In this document: positions 12,146 to 22,317 of the stretch, piece by piece
How the letters are laid out: each line of letters begins with the position of its first letter
How positions within the stretch are numbered: position 1 is the stretch's first letter
Origin: Pseudomonas nabeulensis
GTDB taxonomy: Bacteria; Pseudomonadota; Gammaproteobacteria; Pseudomonadales; Pseudomonadaceae
Reading direction: 5' to 3'
Length of the DNA: 64,000 nt
Assembly: GCF_004682045.1 (NCBI RefSeq)
Contig: NZ_QUZT01000006.1
Coordinates: 1 to 64,000 of the forward strand
Position numbers and translations under genes: made by a program
Notes under the pieces: model-generated
Seen by the model: only the letters and a program-made list of their open reading frames with translations
What the model was told of the DNA's origin: nothing
The model's database searches: none

Positions 12146-13930
12146 TTAGCGGTCCACGTCGGCCATAACGAAATCGATACTACCCAGGTACGCAATCAAG
12201 TCCGCGACCATCTCGCCTTTGATCACCGAAGGGATCTGCTGCAAGTGGGCAAAGCTTGGGGTACGGATCCGGGTGCGGTAGCTCATGGTGCCGCCATCGC
12301 TCGTCAGGTAATAACTGTTGATACCCTTGGTCGCTTCGATCATCTGGAAGGATTCGTTGGCCGGCATGACCGGGCCCCACGAAACCTGCAGGAAGTGCGT
12401 GATCAGGGTTTCGATATGCTGCAGCGTGCGCTCTTTCGGCGGCGGCGTGGTCAGCGGGTGATCCGCCTTGTACGGGCCGGCCGGCATGTTGCGCATGCAC
12501 TGCTCGATGATCTTCAGGCTCTGGCGCATTTCTTCGACGCGCACGATGCAACGGTCGTAGGCATCGCCATTTGCCGCCAGCGGCACTTCGAATTCGAAGT
12601 TCTCGTAGCCCGAGTACGGGCGCGCTTTACGCAGGTCGAAATCGCAGCCGGTGGAACGCAGGCCAGCACCGGTGACGCCCCACTCGAGGGCCTCTTTGGT
12701 GTTGTACTGCGCGACGCCGATGGTACGGCCTTTGAGGATGCTGTTATCCAGTGCGGCCTTTTGGTATTCGTCCAGACGCTTGGGCATCCACTCGACGAAT
12801 TCCTTGACCAGGCGCTCCCAGCCGTTCGGCAGGTCGTGGGCCACGCCGCCGATGCGGTACCAGGCCGGGTGCAGGCGGAAACCGGTGATGGCTTCGATGA
12901 CCTTGTAGGCGCGCTGACGGTCGGTGAAGGTGAAGAACACCGGGGTCATGGCGCCGACGTCCTGGATGTAAGTACCCAGGAACAGCAGGTGACTGGTGAT
13001 CCGGAAGAACTCGGCCATCATGATGCGGATGGTGTCGACGCGGTCTGGCACCTTGATGCCGGCCAGCTTCTCGACCGAGAGCACGTACGGCAGGTTGTTC
13101 ATCACGCCGCCGAGGTAGTCGATACGGTCGGTGTACGGGATGAAGCTGTGCCACGACTGACGTTCGGCCATCTTCTCGGCACCACGGTGGTGGTAACCGA
13201 TGTCCGGCACGCAGTCGACGATTTCTTCGCCGTCCAGTTGCAGGATGATGCGGAAGGCACCGTGAGCCGAAGGGTGGTTCGGGCCCAGGTTGAGGAACAT
13301 GTAGTCCTCGTTGGTGCCGGAGCGTTTCATGCCCCAGTCTTCCGGACGGAAACGCGCCGCTTCCTCTTCAAGCTGTTGCTTGGCGAGGTTGAGGCTGAAC
13401 GGATCGAATTCGGTGGCGCGGGCAGGGAAGTCCTTGCGCAGCGGGTGACCTTCCCAGGTCGGCGGCATCATGATGCGCGTCAGGTGCGGGTGGCCCGGGA
13501 AGTCGATACCGAACATGTCCCACACTTCACGCTCGTACCAGCTGGCGTTCGGCCAGATACCGGTGACGGTCGGGATGCTCAGGTCGCCTTCGTTCAGTGC
13601 GACCTTGATCATCACGTCGCTGTTACGTTCCAGCGACATCAGGTGGTAGAACACGGTGAAATCGGCGCCGCTCGGCAGCCCTTGACGCTTGGTGCGCAGA
13701 CGCTCGTCCACGCCATGCAGGTCATAAAGCATGACGTACGGCTTGGGCAGGTTACGCAGGAAGGTCAGGACTTCGACGAGCCTGGCACGCGCCACCCACA
13801 GCACCGGCATACCGGTACGTGTGGCCTGGGCGGTAAAGGCATCAGGGCCAAAACGGTTATTGAGTTCGACGACCACATCCTGGTCGTCTGCCTTATAAGG
13901 CGGGATGTACAGAGCGCTGCCTGTAGTCAT
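12146..13930 (-). CDS. nuoCD: NADH-quinone oxidoreductase fused subunits C and D
   Basis: This 594-aa protein fuses NuoC (about residues 1-190) to NuoD (about 210-594), as in other gammaproteobacteria. The NuoD part forms the quinone-reduction cavity with NuoB; its family motifs include the conserved His in [13 protein letters not shown] and the [12 protein letters not shown] segment. A longer frame would start at a TTG (13954) without a Shine-Dalgarno; the ATG at 13930 matches the known Pseudomonas N-terminus ([13 protein letters not shown]). The fusion is normal for the group. Confidence 0.97.
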   Translation of the reverse strand: MTTGSALYIPPYKADDQDVVVELNNRFGPDAFTAQATRTGMPVLWVARARLVEVLTFLRNLPKPYVMLYDLHGVDERLRTKRQGLPSGADFTVFYHLMSLERNSDVMIKVALNEGDLSIPTVTGIWPNASWYEREVWDMFGIDFPGHPHLTRIMMPPTWEGHPLRKDFPARATEFDPFSLNLAKQQLEEEAARFRPEDWGMKRSGTNEDYMFLNLGPNHPSAHGAFRIILQLDGEEIVDCVPDIGYHHRGAEKMAERQSWHSFIPYTDRIDYLGGVMNNLPYVLSVEKLAGIKVPDRVDTIRIMMAEFFRITSHLLFLGTYIQDVGAMTPVFFTFTDRQRAYKVIEAITGFRLHPAWYRIGGVAHDLPNGWERLVKEFVEWMPKRLDEYQKAALDNSILKGRTIGVAQYNTKEALEWGVTGAGLRSTGCDFDLRKARPYSGYENFEFEVPLAANGDAYDRCIVRVEEMRQSLKIIEQCMRNMPAGPYKADHPLTTPPPKERTLQHIETLITHFLQVSWGPVMPANESFQMIEATKGINSYYLTSDGGTMSYRTRIRTPSFAHLQQIPSVIKGEMVADLIAYLGSIDFVMADVDR

Positions 13931-14003
13931 GGTTTTTTTATCGCTTTCGGTCAACGTAAAGAATGAAGCCAGGTGTTCGTTCTATAAAAGAAGCGGTGCT
14001 GGA

Positions 14004-14678
14004 TCAGACTTCGTCAGGGCTGCGCAGGTTGGTGACTGCGATTCGCTGTTCGCGGCGCTCTTCCTTTTGCGAAGGCATCTCGGCGCGGTATACGCCTTGA
14101 TCGCCAACGACCCAGGAAAGCGGGCGACGCTCCTTGCCAATCGATTCCTGCAACAGCATCAAGCCTTGCAGGAACGCTTCAGGGCGAGGCGGGCAGCCAG
14201 GCACGTAGACGTCCACCGGCAGGAACTTGTCCACGCCTTGAACCACGGAGTAGATGTCGTACATGCCACCGGAGTTGGCGCACGAACCCATGGAGATAAC
14301 CCACTTAGGTTCGAGCATTTGCTCGTAGAGACGCTGGATGATCGGCGCCATCTTGATAAAGCAGGTGCCGGCGATAACCATGAAATCCGCCTGGCGCGGC
14401 GATGCCCGGATGACTTCGGCGCCAAAGCGCGCGATGTCGTGGGGCGCCGTGAAGGCGGTGGTCATTTCCACGTAGCAGCACGAAAGACCGAAGTTGTACG
14501 GCCACAGGGAGTTTTTACGTCCCCAGTTGACCGCGCCACTCAGCACGTCTTCCAGCTTGCCCATGTAGATGTTTTTGTGGACTTGGTCTTCTAACGGATC
14601 GGAGACGGTTTCCCGTTCGCCGATGGGGTACTGCTCGTTAGGAGCATCCGGGTCGATCCTGGTGAGATTGTATTGCAT
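14004..14678 (-). CDS. nuoB: NADH-quinone oxidoreductase subunit B
   Basis: This 224-aa subunit carries cluster N2, the last iron-sulfur centre before quinone. The ligands are the unusual adjacent pair C67-C68 (GLSCCYVEM) plus C132 (GSCANSGG) and C162 (VPGCPPRPE). A frame two codons longer starts at TTG; the ATG is preferred because GAGG lies 8 bases upstream. It starts 10 bases after nuoA. The C-terminal tail is charged and variable. Confidence 0.97.
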   Translation of the reverse strand: MQYNLTRIDPDAPNEQYPIGERETVSDPLEDQVHKNIYMGKLEDVLSGAVNWGRKNSLWPYNFGLSCCYVEMTTAFTAPHDIARFGAEVIRASPRQADFMVIAGTCFIKMAPIIQRLYEQMLEPKWVISMGSCANSGGMYDIYSVVQGVDKFLPVDVYVPGCPPRPEAFLQGLMLLQESIGKERRPLSWVVGDQGVYRAEMPSQKEERREQRIAVTNLRSPDEV

Positions 14679-14688
14679 CGCCAAAGCC

Positions 14689-15102
14689 TCATTGTTTCAG
14701 CTTCGCTTGCCGCTTACGACGAGCTTCCGGAGCCCAGTCAAGGGCGCCCACTCGGAATAGGTAGACAAGGCCTGCCAACAGAATTGCTATGAAAACGAGA
14801 GCTTCGACGAATCCGGTCCAGCCGCTTTCGCGGACGGACACAGACCAGGCAAAGAGAAAGAGGGCTTCGATATCGAAGATCACGAACAGCATCGCGACCA
14901 GATAGAATTTGGCTGAGAGCCGCAAGCGGGCGCCACCTGTAGGCAGCATGCCGGACTCGAACGGTTCATTTTTACTGCGGCCCCAGGCTTTTGACCCGAG
15001 GAGGCTGGAGACGCCGAGCATGAAGGCGCAGAGGCCGACAACACCGAGGAGGAAAATGGCAAAGCCCCAGTTGTGGGCCATGAGTCCTGTCGCTTCGGTC
15101 AT
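14689..15102 (-). CDS. nuoA: NADH-quinone oxidoreductase subunit A
   Basis: This 137-aa first subunit of the operon has three hydrophobic helices. The family signature is visible as SKNEPFESG followed by [21 protein letters not shown]. It anchors the quinone-site loop near NuoH and NuoB. The start at [12 protein letters not shown] is preceded by AAGGA; the upstream in-frame extension has no homology to the family. It is the promoter-proximal gene of the 13-gene transcript. Confidence 0.96.
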   Translation of the reverse strand: MTEATGLMAHNWGFAIFLLGVVGLCAFMLGVSSLLGSKAWGRSKNEPFESGMLPTGGARLRLSAKFYLVAMLFVIFDIEALFLFAWSVSVRESGWTGFVEALVFIAILLAGLVYLFRVGALDWAPEARRKRQAKLKQ

Positions 15103-15192
15103 GCTGGAAATCCTTAACAGAGAGCAAAGGTCTCTGAGCTCGAAAAAGTAACGAGGCAGTGACGATATGTCGCACTGCAATCAATCGCGGTG

Positions 15193-15221
15193 ATTTTATG
15201 GCTAAACACCGGGCAAGTAAA
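15193..15221 (-). promoter_or_regulatory. Candidate sigma-70 promoter of the nuo operon
   Basis: Read on the minus strand, TTTACT (15216-15221) and TAAAAT (15193-15198) are separated by exactly 17 bases. The hexamers match the sigma-70 consensus at 4 of 6 and 5 of 6 positions. Transcription would start near 15186, giving a leader of about 85 bases before nuoA. This is inferred from sequence only. Confidence 0.45.
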
Positions 15222-15540
15222 ATTCCTATGGCGAAATTATTCGATGGAATAAGGACATAGTGCACCTCGATGGGGCTGTAGCCCTTGTGGTGTGGGCATT
15301 AGCGGGCATTTGATCAATTATGTTTTGTTTAACCTGTAACGAAGTTTTCATGGGCTAAATGATAATGAATATTGTTTGCGCAGGGTTTAAGCGAATGTTT
15401 CTCGTGTGGCGGGGGAAGTTGTCGTTACTTGGTTGATTGCGGCTTAGTTGGTGACGGGGATCTTTTAACCGATCTGGTTCGCGCCAATACCGCTCTGGAT
15501 CAATGTTTTGCCGAAAATCTCCGGGCTGAATGCATTCCCA
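15222..15540. other. Upstream region of the nuo operon, no gene seen
   Basis: This stretch is AT-richer than its surroundings and contains no supportable reading frame. A sequence at 15361-15379 (GATAATGAATATTGTTTGC) matches the 19-bp Fur-box consensus at 13 positions, mostly in one half, which is too weak to call. Activator or repressor sites for nuo would be expected here, but none is clear. Confidence 0.4.
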
Positions 15541-15630
15541 TGTGGGAGGGGGCTTGCCCCCGATAGCGGTGTGTCAGTAGCAGATTTATTGGCTGACACT
15601 CCCTCATCGGGGGCAAGCCCCCTCCCACAT
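15541..15630. repeat. REPIN, arms facing inward
   Basis: TGTGGGAGGGGGCTTGC with CCCCCGAT starts the element, and its reverse complement ends it about 90 bases later. The inner arms (GTGTCAG and CTGACAC) extend the pairing, so the whole element can fold as one long hairpin. It lies between the nuo upstream region and the aceA terminator. REPINs are non-autonomous elements mobilised by RAYT transposases in Pseudomonas. Confidence 0.93.
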
Positions 15631-15667
15631 TTAGATCTTCATTTTGTCAGGGGGATTTTCACGAAAT

Positions 15668-15697
15668 AAAAAAACGCCCCGAACCAGTCGGGGCGTG
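15668..15697 (-). terminator. Rho-independent terminator of aceA
   Basis: A 9-bp stem, ACGCCCCGA and TCGGGGCGT, encloses a 5-base loop. On the minus strand it is followed by seven T (the A-run at 15668-15674). It begins about 62 bases after the aceA stop. Confidence 0.9.
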
Positions 15698-15758
15698 ATT
15701 GTTGTGCGGCACTGCGGTTAGGTCTTCCTTGGGGCCGCAGTGGCCGGGTACGCGGTAC

Positions 15759-17084
15759 TTAGTGGAACTGTTCTTCTTCAGTCGAACCGGTCAGCGCAGT
15801 CACGGACGAGGTGCCGCCCTGGATCACGGTGGTCATGTCGTCGAAGTAGCCGGTGCCCACTTCCTGCTGGTGAGCCACAAAGGTGTAACCCTTGGCGGCG
15901 TCAGCGAACTCCTGCTCTTGCAGCTTCACGTAGGCAGTCATGTCGTTGCGGGCGTAGTCGTGCGCCAGGTTGAACATGCTGTGCCACATGTTGTGAATGC
16001 CGGCCAGGGTGATGAACTGGTGCTTGTAGCCCATGGCGGACAGTTCGCGCTGGAACTTGGCGATGGTTGCGTCGTCCAGGTTCTTCTTCCAGTTGAAGGA
16101 AGGCGAGCAGTTGTAGGACAGCAGTTGGTCCGGGTATTCCTTCTTGATCGCTTCGGCGAAGCGACGGGCTTCGTCCAGGTCCGGCTTGGCGGTTTCGCAC
16201 CAGATCAGGTCGGCATACGGTGCGTAGGCCAGGCCGCGGGCGATAGCCTGGTCGAGACCGGCGCGCACCTTATAGAAGCCTTCCTGGGTACGCTCGCCAG
16301 TGACGAACGGTTGGTCGTACGGGTCGCAGTCCGAAGTCAGCAAGTCTGCTGCGTTGGCATCGGTACGCGCCAGAATGATGGTCGGCGTGCCGGCAACGTC
16401 TGCGGCCAGGCGGGCTGCGGTCAGCTTTTGTACAGCTTCCTGGGTCGGTACCAATACCTTGCCGCCCATGTGGCCGCATTTTTTCACGGAAGCCAGTTGG
16501 TCTTCGAAGTGCACGCCGGCAGCGCCTGCCTCGATCATGCTCTTCATCAGTTCGTAGGCGTTCAGTACGCCGCCGAAACCGGCTTCAGCGTCAGCCACGA
16601 TAGGGGCGAAGTAGTCGATGTAGCCTGCGTCGCCTGGGTTCTTGCCGGCTTTCCACTGGATCTGGTCGGCACGACGGAACGAGTTGTTGATGCGCTTGAC
16701 CACGGTTGGAACCGAATCCACCGGGTACAGCGACTGGTCGGGGTACATGGATTCAGCGGAGTTGTTGTCCGCTGCCACTTGCCAGCCGGACAGGTAGATC
16801 GCCTGGATACCGGCTTTTACCTGTTGGACTGCCTGGCCGCCAGTGAGGGCGCCCATGCAGTTGACGAAATCTTTGTCGGGACGGAAGGAAGGCTTGGCAC
16901 CTTGGGTTACCAGGTTCCACAGCTTCTCGGCGCCGAGTTTTGCAAAAGTGTGCTCAGGTTGAACCGAGCCACGCAGGCGGACGACGTCAGCAGCGGAATA
17001 AGCGCGGGTCACGCCTTTCCAGCGTGGGTTTTCAGCCCAATCTTTTTCAAGGGCTGCAATTTGCTGTTCGCGTGTCAGTGCCAT
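15759..17084 (-). CDS. aceA: Isocitrate lyase
   Basis: This 441-aa cytoplasmic enzyme splits isocitrate into glyoxylate and succinate, the first step of the glyoxylate shunt needed for growth on acetate or fatty acids. The catalytic signature KKCGH lies at residues 201-205, and NCSPSFNW near residue 315 is also conserved. Length fits the shorter isocitrate lyase clade. The gene is monocistronic, with its own terminator and an unusually long upstream region containing a palindrome and a candidate promoter. The competing isocitrate dehydrogenases idh and icd lie 7-10 kb away. Confidence 0.98.
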   Translation of the reverse strand: MALTREQQIAALEKDWAENPRWKGVTRAYSAADVVRLRGSVQPEHTFAKLGAEKLWNLVTQGAKPSFRPDKDFVNCMGALTGGQAVQQVKAGIQAIYLSGWQVAADNNSAESMYPDQSLYPVDSVPTVVKRINNSFRRADQIQWKAGKNPGDAGYIDYFAPIVADAEAGFGGVLNAYELMKSMIEAGAAGVHFEDQLASVKKCGHMGGKVLVPTQEAVQKLTAARLAADVAGTPTIILARTDANAADLLTSDCDPYDQPFVTGERTQEGFYKVRAGLDQAIARGLAYAPYADLIWCETAKPDLDEARRFAEAIKKEYPDQLLSYNCSPSFNWKKNLDDATIAKFQRELSAMGYKHQFITLAGIHNMWHSMFNLAHDYARNDMTAYVKLQEQEFADAAKGYTFVAHQQEVGTGYFDDMTTVIQGGTSSVTALTGSTEEEQFH

Positions 17085-17476
17085 GGGGAAAACCTCGTCG
17101 CATAGGTCTGGGTGGAAAATTCCGTTTGCCAGCCACGTAATCAGTGCGTGGTTGTGGCTGCTCGCTGACCAGAAGCTTAGGCGGCCAAGTCAGGTTCGGC
17201 GGGGAAGGCGACGGGATGAACGATCGGCTCAAGGGGGAGTTGAGCAGGTAAGGGCAAACCGCGAACAGTCTTCGGGCGTCGTGGGCCCTTGTACGATCCA
17301 TCAGTGTGTAGCCGGGTTACCTGGTTAGCTTCCGTCCCTCGGGACAACTTCGTTCCAGTCGCAACCTCGTCAAACACACCTTGTGGGCGGTACAGACACG
17401 AATCGGCTCAGGTGGGTAGCTTAGAGCGACGATCCGAAGGCCCTTGCCAGGGCCCCTGATTAGCGGGAGCGAGGCC
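17085..17476 (-). other. Long, structured leader region of aceA
   Basis: No gene is supported here. If the candidate promoter at 17477-17505 is used, about 385 bases precede the aceA start. Several short perfect hairpins are visible: GTCCC and GGGAC with a two-base loop (17334-17345), and GGCCCT and AGGGCC with a four-base loop (17439-17454). The start codon is preceded by only a weak GAGG. The region may be a regulated 5' leader or may encode a small RNA; neither can be decided from sequence alone. Confidence 0.4.
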
Positions 17477-17505
17477 ATCATGCCCATGCTTTTTTGGATC
17501 GTCAA
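17477..17505 (-). promoter_or_regulatory. Candidate sigma-70 promoter of aceA
   Basis: On the minus strand TTGACG (17500-17505) and CATGAT (17477-17482) are spaced by exactly 17 bases, matching consensus at 5 of 6 and 4 of 6 positions. It sits 6 bases downstream of the perfect inverted repeat at 17512-17537. Confidence 0.45.
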
Positions 17506-17511
17506 ATGTTT

Positions 17512-17537
17512 TGTAGTGCTTTTTTTCAAGCACTACA
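17512..17537. promoter_or_regulatory. Perfect inverted repeat upstream of aceA (candidate operator)
   Basis: Two 10-bp arms, TGTAGTGCTT (17512-17521) and AAGCACTACA (17528-17537), are perfect reverse complements around a 6-base spacer. The site lies 6 bases upstream of the candidate -35 hexamer of aceA, the usual place for a regulator. From memory, the half-sites TGTAGT and ACTACA resemble those described for RccR, an RpiR-family regulator of the glyoxylate shunt in P. fluorescens; this needs checking. It could instead be a terminator-like hairpin for the upstream gene that ends at 17578. Confidence 0.55.
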
Positions 17538-17577
17538 TCTTTGGTCTAATACGACTCGTCAGTCAGTTTTTGGTGCT

Positions 17578-18315
17578 TCAGTTCAAGGTGTCGACCTTGA
17601 CCCGCAAAGTCAGGTCGTCGCGGCCCTGAGTAGAGTATGTGCGGGTTGTAGAGGATTTGTCGGCCTGGGTCTCGCGGTTGATGCCGGCCAGGGTGATCCA
17701 CTCGCCAAGTCGGCCGCTGATGGTTGTGTCGGTACTTTGTACGTTCACTACATCGGGACGCTCCTGGCTCATGCGGTCACGGTTGGTACTGATCGCCAGG
17801 TGCACGGTCTCGCCGGTCACGCTGGCAGTGACGTAGAAACCTTGGGTGACGTTACGGTATTGGGTCTGGTTTTGCGGGCGCCCATAGCTGTCTTGCTGGG
17901 TGGTGGTGAGCGGTACGCTCTGGCCAACCTGGATCAATGCCGGCACGCCTTCACTGGCCTGGATCTGCTGGATGCCACCGTCGCGACTGGCAGTGCCATA
18001 GCTGATGATGCGGGTCTGGCTGTCGCCGCTGTTTTGCTGGTTGGTTTCGTTGGTGTCGACGGTGATCAGCAGGCGCTTGGCCGGTGTGTCGAGTTGGGCA
18101 AGCAGGGCGCGCAGGTCCTGGATCTTGCCGGGGTCAGCCTTGACGATAAGCTGGTTGCCATAGGCGCTGACGCTGCCGTCCTTGCCGATAAAATTCTGCG
18201 CCACGGGCAGCAGGTCTGCGCTGGTGCGGTTGCTCAGATTGACGACTTCGGTGTCGGCCATCGCGGTGACGCTGGCGGTCAGGAGGAGGGCGGTGAGCAG
18301 GGTGCGTAGGGACAT
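17578..18315 (-). CDS. Orphan secretin-like periplasmic protein
   Basis: This 245-aa protein has a signal peptide (MSLRTLLTALLLTASVTAMA). It then carries a segment like the short N-terminal (NolW-type) domain of secretins: VVNLSNRTSADLLPVAQNFI and NQLIVKADPGKIQDLRALLAQLDTP. The C-terminal half resembles parts of the secretin core (VGQSVPLTT, GFYVTASVTGETVHLAI, GRLGEWITLAGI) but is much shorter than a pore-forming secretin. No secretion-system genes flank it. Homologues occur near aceA and nuo in other Pseudomonas. Function unknown. Confidence 0.8.
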   Translation of the reverse strand: MSLRTLLTALLLTASVTAMADTEVVNLSNRTSADLLPVAQNFIGKDGSVSAYGNQLIVKADPGKIQDLRALLAQLDTPAKRLLITVDTNETNQQNSGDSQTRIISYGTASRDGGIQQIQASEGVPALIQVGQSVPLTTTQQDSYGRPQNQTQYRNVTQGFYVTASVTGETVHLAISTNRDRMSQERPDVVNVQSTDTTISGRLGEWITLAGINRETQADKSSTTRTYSTQGRDDLTLRVKVDTLN

Positions 18316-18440
18316 GTCCGTTATCTCTGCGAGTCATTTGGCTTGATAGTGCCAGTTTGTCGGCCGGGCGGGGTGCTTGTTGAATCGTAGACGGCAAAAT
18401 GCCCTGGCAGGCAGGGCATTTTTGGGGTGTTGCTGATAAA

Positions 18441-18532
18441 GCTATCGGGGGCAAGCCCCCTCCCACAGTTGACCGCGTTTAATCTGTAGGAATGCGGTCA
18501 AAATGTGGGAGGGGGCTTGCCCCCGATGGCAG
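18441..18532. repeat. REP pair, arms facing outward
   Basis: A reverse-oriented REP (18441-18467, ATCGGGGGCAAG then CCCCCTCCCACA) is followed by a forward REP (18504-18532). This is the opposite order to the inward REPINs. The centre also holds inverted arms TTGACCGC (18469-18476) and GCGGTCAA (18494-18501), so the whole unit can still form one long hairpin. It lies at the 3' end of the acetyltransferase gene. Confidence 0.9.
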
Positions 18533-18534
18533 TA

Positions 18535-18957
18535 TCAGCCTTCGCGCACCATATCGACATGCGGAATCCCAACTTCCAGGAATTCCTCGCTGACGATCTT
18601 GAAACCCAGTCGCTCATAAAACGGCGCGGCATACACCTGCGCACTGAGAAACTGTTTGGTCTGGCCACGCTGCTCCGCCTCGCCAATCACCGCTTCCATC
18701 AACTTGTCGCCGACTTTGAGCCCGCGCCAGTCTTTGAGTACCGACACGCGCCCGATCTCGCCGCTGGGCAGCAAACGAGCGGTGCCAATCGGGAAATCGC
18801 CCTCGAATGCCAGGAAGTGCACCGCATCAGCGTCGTCTGCGTCCCACTCCAGCTCCGGTGGAACCGATTGCTCAGCGATAAATACCGCTTCACGAATGCG
18901 CCGAATCTCAGCGATATCCTTTTGCCAGTCCGCGACACTTACGTGAATCTTATTCAT
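18535..18957 (-). CDS. GNAT-family N-acetyltransferase
   Basis: This 140-aa protein has a GNAT fold: the acetyl-CoA binding segment is visible as GRVSVLKDWRGLKVGDKLM, followed by AQVYAAPFYERLGFKIV and an ending HVDM typical of the family. The substrate is not identifiable. A frame two codons longer starts at TTG, so the ATG is chosen. It overlaps the end of the upstream oxygenase gene by 8 bases, suggesting co-translation. Confidence 0.88.
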   Translation of the reverse strand: MNKIHVSVADWQKDIAEIRRIREAVFIAEQSVPPELEWDADDADAVHFLAFEGDFPIGTARLLPSGEIGRVSVLKDWRGLKVGDKLMEAVIGEAEQRGQTKQFLSAQVYAAPFYERLGFKIVSEEFLEVGIPHVDMVREG

Positions 18958-20116
18958 CGGCAAACCCCAGGCTTCCTTGCTTGACCAGTTCGCACAGCAG
19001 GTCGCGGCCGTCTTCGTCCGCCAGCCATGGGCCGAGGTTTTCCGCGTGCAGGGCGTCGGCGGCGCAGATCAGCTTGAGCAGTTCGCGCAATTTGCCCGGC
19101 AGGTAACGGCTTTGGCCGCTGGCGAACAGCAGGACGTCGTCGTCCACTTCCGACCAGGCCAGGCGCGCGCTTGGGTTGCGCACCAGGATCGCGCCGTCTT
19201 GCAGGGCGCTGATGAAGTCGTCTTCGCCCAGTTCCTCGCCTGCCACCAGTTCCGGGTAGCGTGGCTCGGTCATGAATTGGCCGAACCAGGTCAGCAGCAT
19301 GCGCTCGTCGCTCATGTGTTCGGCCAGCAGGCTTTTCAGGCGATCAAGCGCATCGGTCTGAATCTGGTGCGGGTCGCTGACCGGCTGCGCGTCGGCGTCG
19401 GTGTAACGCTCTTCGTCGGTCAGGTACTGGCTGAGGAAGTCGGTGAAGTGGGTCAGCACTTCGGCGGCGCTCGGTGCACGGAAGCCTACGGAATAGGTCA
19501 TGCAGTCATCTTCGGCAATGCCGAAATGCGCCAGGCGTGGCGGCAGGTAGAGCATGTCGCCCGGTTCCAGCACCCATTCGGCGCTTTCTTCGAATTCGGC
19601 GAGGATGCGCAGGTCGGCGTGTTGCAGCAGCGGGCTTTCCGAGTTGCACATCTGGCCGATTTTCCAGTTGCGCTTGCCCTGGGCTTGCAGCAGGAACACG
19701 TCGTAGTTGTCGAAGTGCGGGCCAACGCTGCCGCCCGGAGCGGCGAAGCTGATCATCACGTCGTCGATGCGCCAGCTTGGCAGGAAGCGGAACTGCTCCA
19801 GCAGCTCGGCGACTTCCGGCACGAACTGGTCGACGGCTTGTACCAGCAGGGTCCACTCACGCTCAGGCAGGGTGCTGAACGCATCTTCGGCGAACGGGCC
19901 GCGGCGCAGCTCCCACGGACGCTCGCCGTGCTCGATCACCAGGCGCGACTCGACTTCTTCTTCCAGGGCCAGGCCCGCCAGTTCGTCGGCGTCGATCGGG
20001 CTTTCGAAATCGGGGATGGCCTGGCGGATCAGCAGAGGTTTTTTCTGCCAGTAGTCGCGCAGGAATTCCCGTGCCGTGATGCCGCCCAGAAGTTGAAGAG
20101 GGATGTCAGGATTCAT
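18950..20116 (-). CDS. Ribosomal protein uL16 arginine 3-hydroxylase (RoxA/YcfD family)
   Basis: This 388-aa JmjC/cupin-type Fe(II)/2-oxoglutarate oxygenase resembles E. coli YcfD, which hydroxylates an arginine of ribosomal protein L16. The iron triad is visible as H134-x-D136 (GPHFDNYDVF) and H197 (LAHFGIAEDD). The first 200 residues form the catalytic barrel, followed by a helical dimerisation part and a C-terminal winged-helix-like region. The start MNPDIPLQLLGG is preferred over an upstream in-frame start. Being oxygen- and 2-oxoglutarate-dependent, it may link translation to metabolic state. Confidence 0.9.
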   Translation of the reverse strand: MNPDIPLQLLGGITAREFLRDYWQKKPLLIRQAIPDFESPIDADELAGLALEEEVESRLVIEHGERPWELRRGPFAEDAFSTLPEREWTLLVQAVDQFVPEVAELLEQFRFLPSWRIDDVMISFAAPGGSVGPHFDNYDVFLLQAQGKRNWKIGQMCNSESPLLQHADLRILAEFEESAEWVLEPGDMLYLPPRLAHFGIAEDDCMTYSVGFRAPSAAEVLTHFTDFLSQYLTDEERYTDADAQPVSDPHQIQTDALDRLKSLLAEHMSDERMLLTWFGQFMTEPRYPELVAGEELGEDDFISALQDGAILVRNPSARLAWSEVDDDVLLFASGQSRYLPGKLRELLKLICAADALHAENLGPWLADEDGRDLLCELVKQGSLGFADE

Positions 20117-20154
20117 GTGTAACCTATTGAAAGAAAGCACTTTTCAGACTGGAA

Positions 20155-20180
20155 TAAAAACGCCCGGCGCGGCCGGGCGT
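20155..20180 (-). terminator. Rho-independent terminator after purB
   Basis: CGCCCGGC and GCCGGGCG form a perfect GC-rich stem around a 3-base loop. On the minus strand it is followed by TTTTTA. It lies about 20 bases after the purB stop and before the RoxA-family gene. Confidence 0.9.
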
Positions 20181-20199
20181 CTCAAGGGTCTTGCGGTAA

Positions 20200-21657
<1,458 letters not shown>

Positions 21658-21693
21658 TTACGCGTACTGCTTGCAAATAGTGGCTGCTGCGAC

Positions 21694-22317
21694 TTATTCG
21701 TTGCGCATCAACGGGTAAAGCTCTTTAAGCAATTTGCGACGGCTGATGACCAGCTGCCAACGGTGACCGCCCAACTGACGCCACAACCGCGCCGAACGAA
21801 TGCCGGCCAGGAGCAGGGCGCGGATTTTCGAGGCGTTGTTCGGCTGTTGCAGGTTGCGCATGTCGCCGTGGACCTGGATCCGCTGGCGCAAGGTGCTCAA
21901 GGTGTCCTGGTACAGCGCGCCGCAGGCCGCGATCACGTTTTCGTGGGCCGGGCCGAAATGTTCTACCTGGGACTGAATCTGTGGCAGGCGCTTGCCGATG
22001 ATTTCAAGCATGTCCTCGCGCTTGGCCAATTGACGCTCAAGGCCGAGCATCGACAACGCATAGCGCAACGGCTCGCGCTGCAAGGTGCTGGGGTCGCGCT
22101 CCAGGGCGCCGATCAGTGCGCGATAACCTTCACGCAGCGCCAGGTCGTCGCCACCGTAGACTTCCAGGGTGTCCTTGGGGTCGCGGATCAGCAGGCTGCC
22201 GAGCATGCAGGTCAGGCCTGCCTCGGAGACCTGGCCGGTCTTGGCGATCTTGTCCACCAGTACGGCGGCGAGGAAAACCCCACCCAGCGCCGTCAACTGC
22301 TCCTGGATTGGGCTCAT
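21694..22317 (-). CDS. hflD: High-frequency lysogenisation protein HflD homologue
   Basis: This 207-aa helical protein belongs to the HflD family, in E. coli a membrane-associated factor that interferes with phage lambda CII. The physiological role is unclear. It lacks recognisable catalytic motifs. The start ATG overlaps the mnmA stop by 4 bases, the conserved mnmA-hflD-purB order of gammaproteobacteria, which supports the call more than any motif does. Confidence 0.92.
   Translation of the reverse strand: MSPIQEQLTALGGVFLAAVLVDKIAKTGQVSEAGLTCMLGSLLIRDPKDTLEVYGGDDLALREGYRALIGALERDPSTLQREPLRYALSMLGLERQLAKREDMLEIIGKRLPQIQSQVEHFGPAHENVIAACGALYQDTLSTLRQRIQVHGDMRNLQQPNNASKIRALLLAGIRSARLWRQLGGHRWQLVISRRKLLKELYPLMRNE

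Noticed and set aside
15308..15321. TTTGATCAATTATG as an Anr/FNR site before nuo
   Set aside because: The Anr consensus TTGAT-N4-ATCAA needs a four-base spacer; here the half-sites run together as TTGATCAA, so it does not fit.
15361..15379. Fur-box-like sequence upstream of the nuo operon
   Set aside because: It matches 13 of 19 consensus positions, almost all in the left half, lies about 260 bases from nuoA, and is far upstream of the candidate promoter. This is within the range expected by chance in an AT-rich gap.
15372..15566. Small plus-strand frames in intergenic gaps (15372-15566, 17083-17328, 26427-26744, 33145-33549, 33530-33715)
   Set aside because: They lack a convincing Shine-Dalgarno, run into REP repeats or neighbouring genes, and show no protein-like composition.
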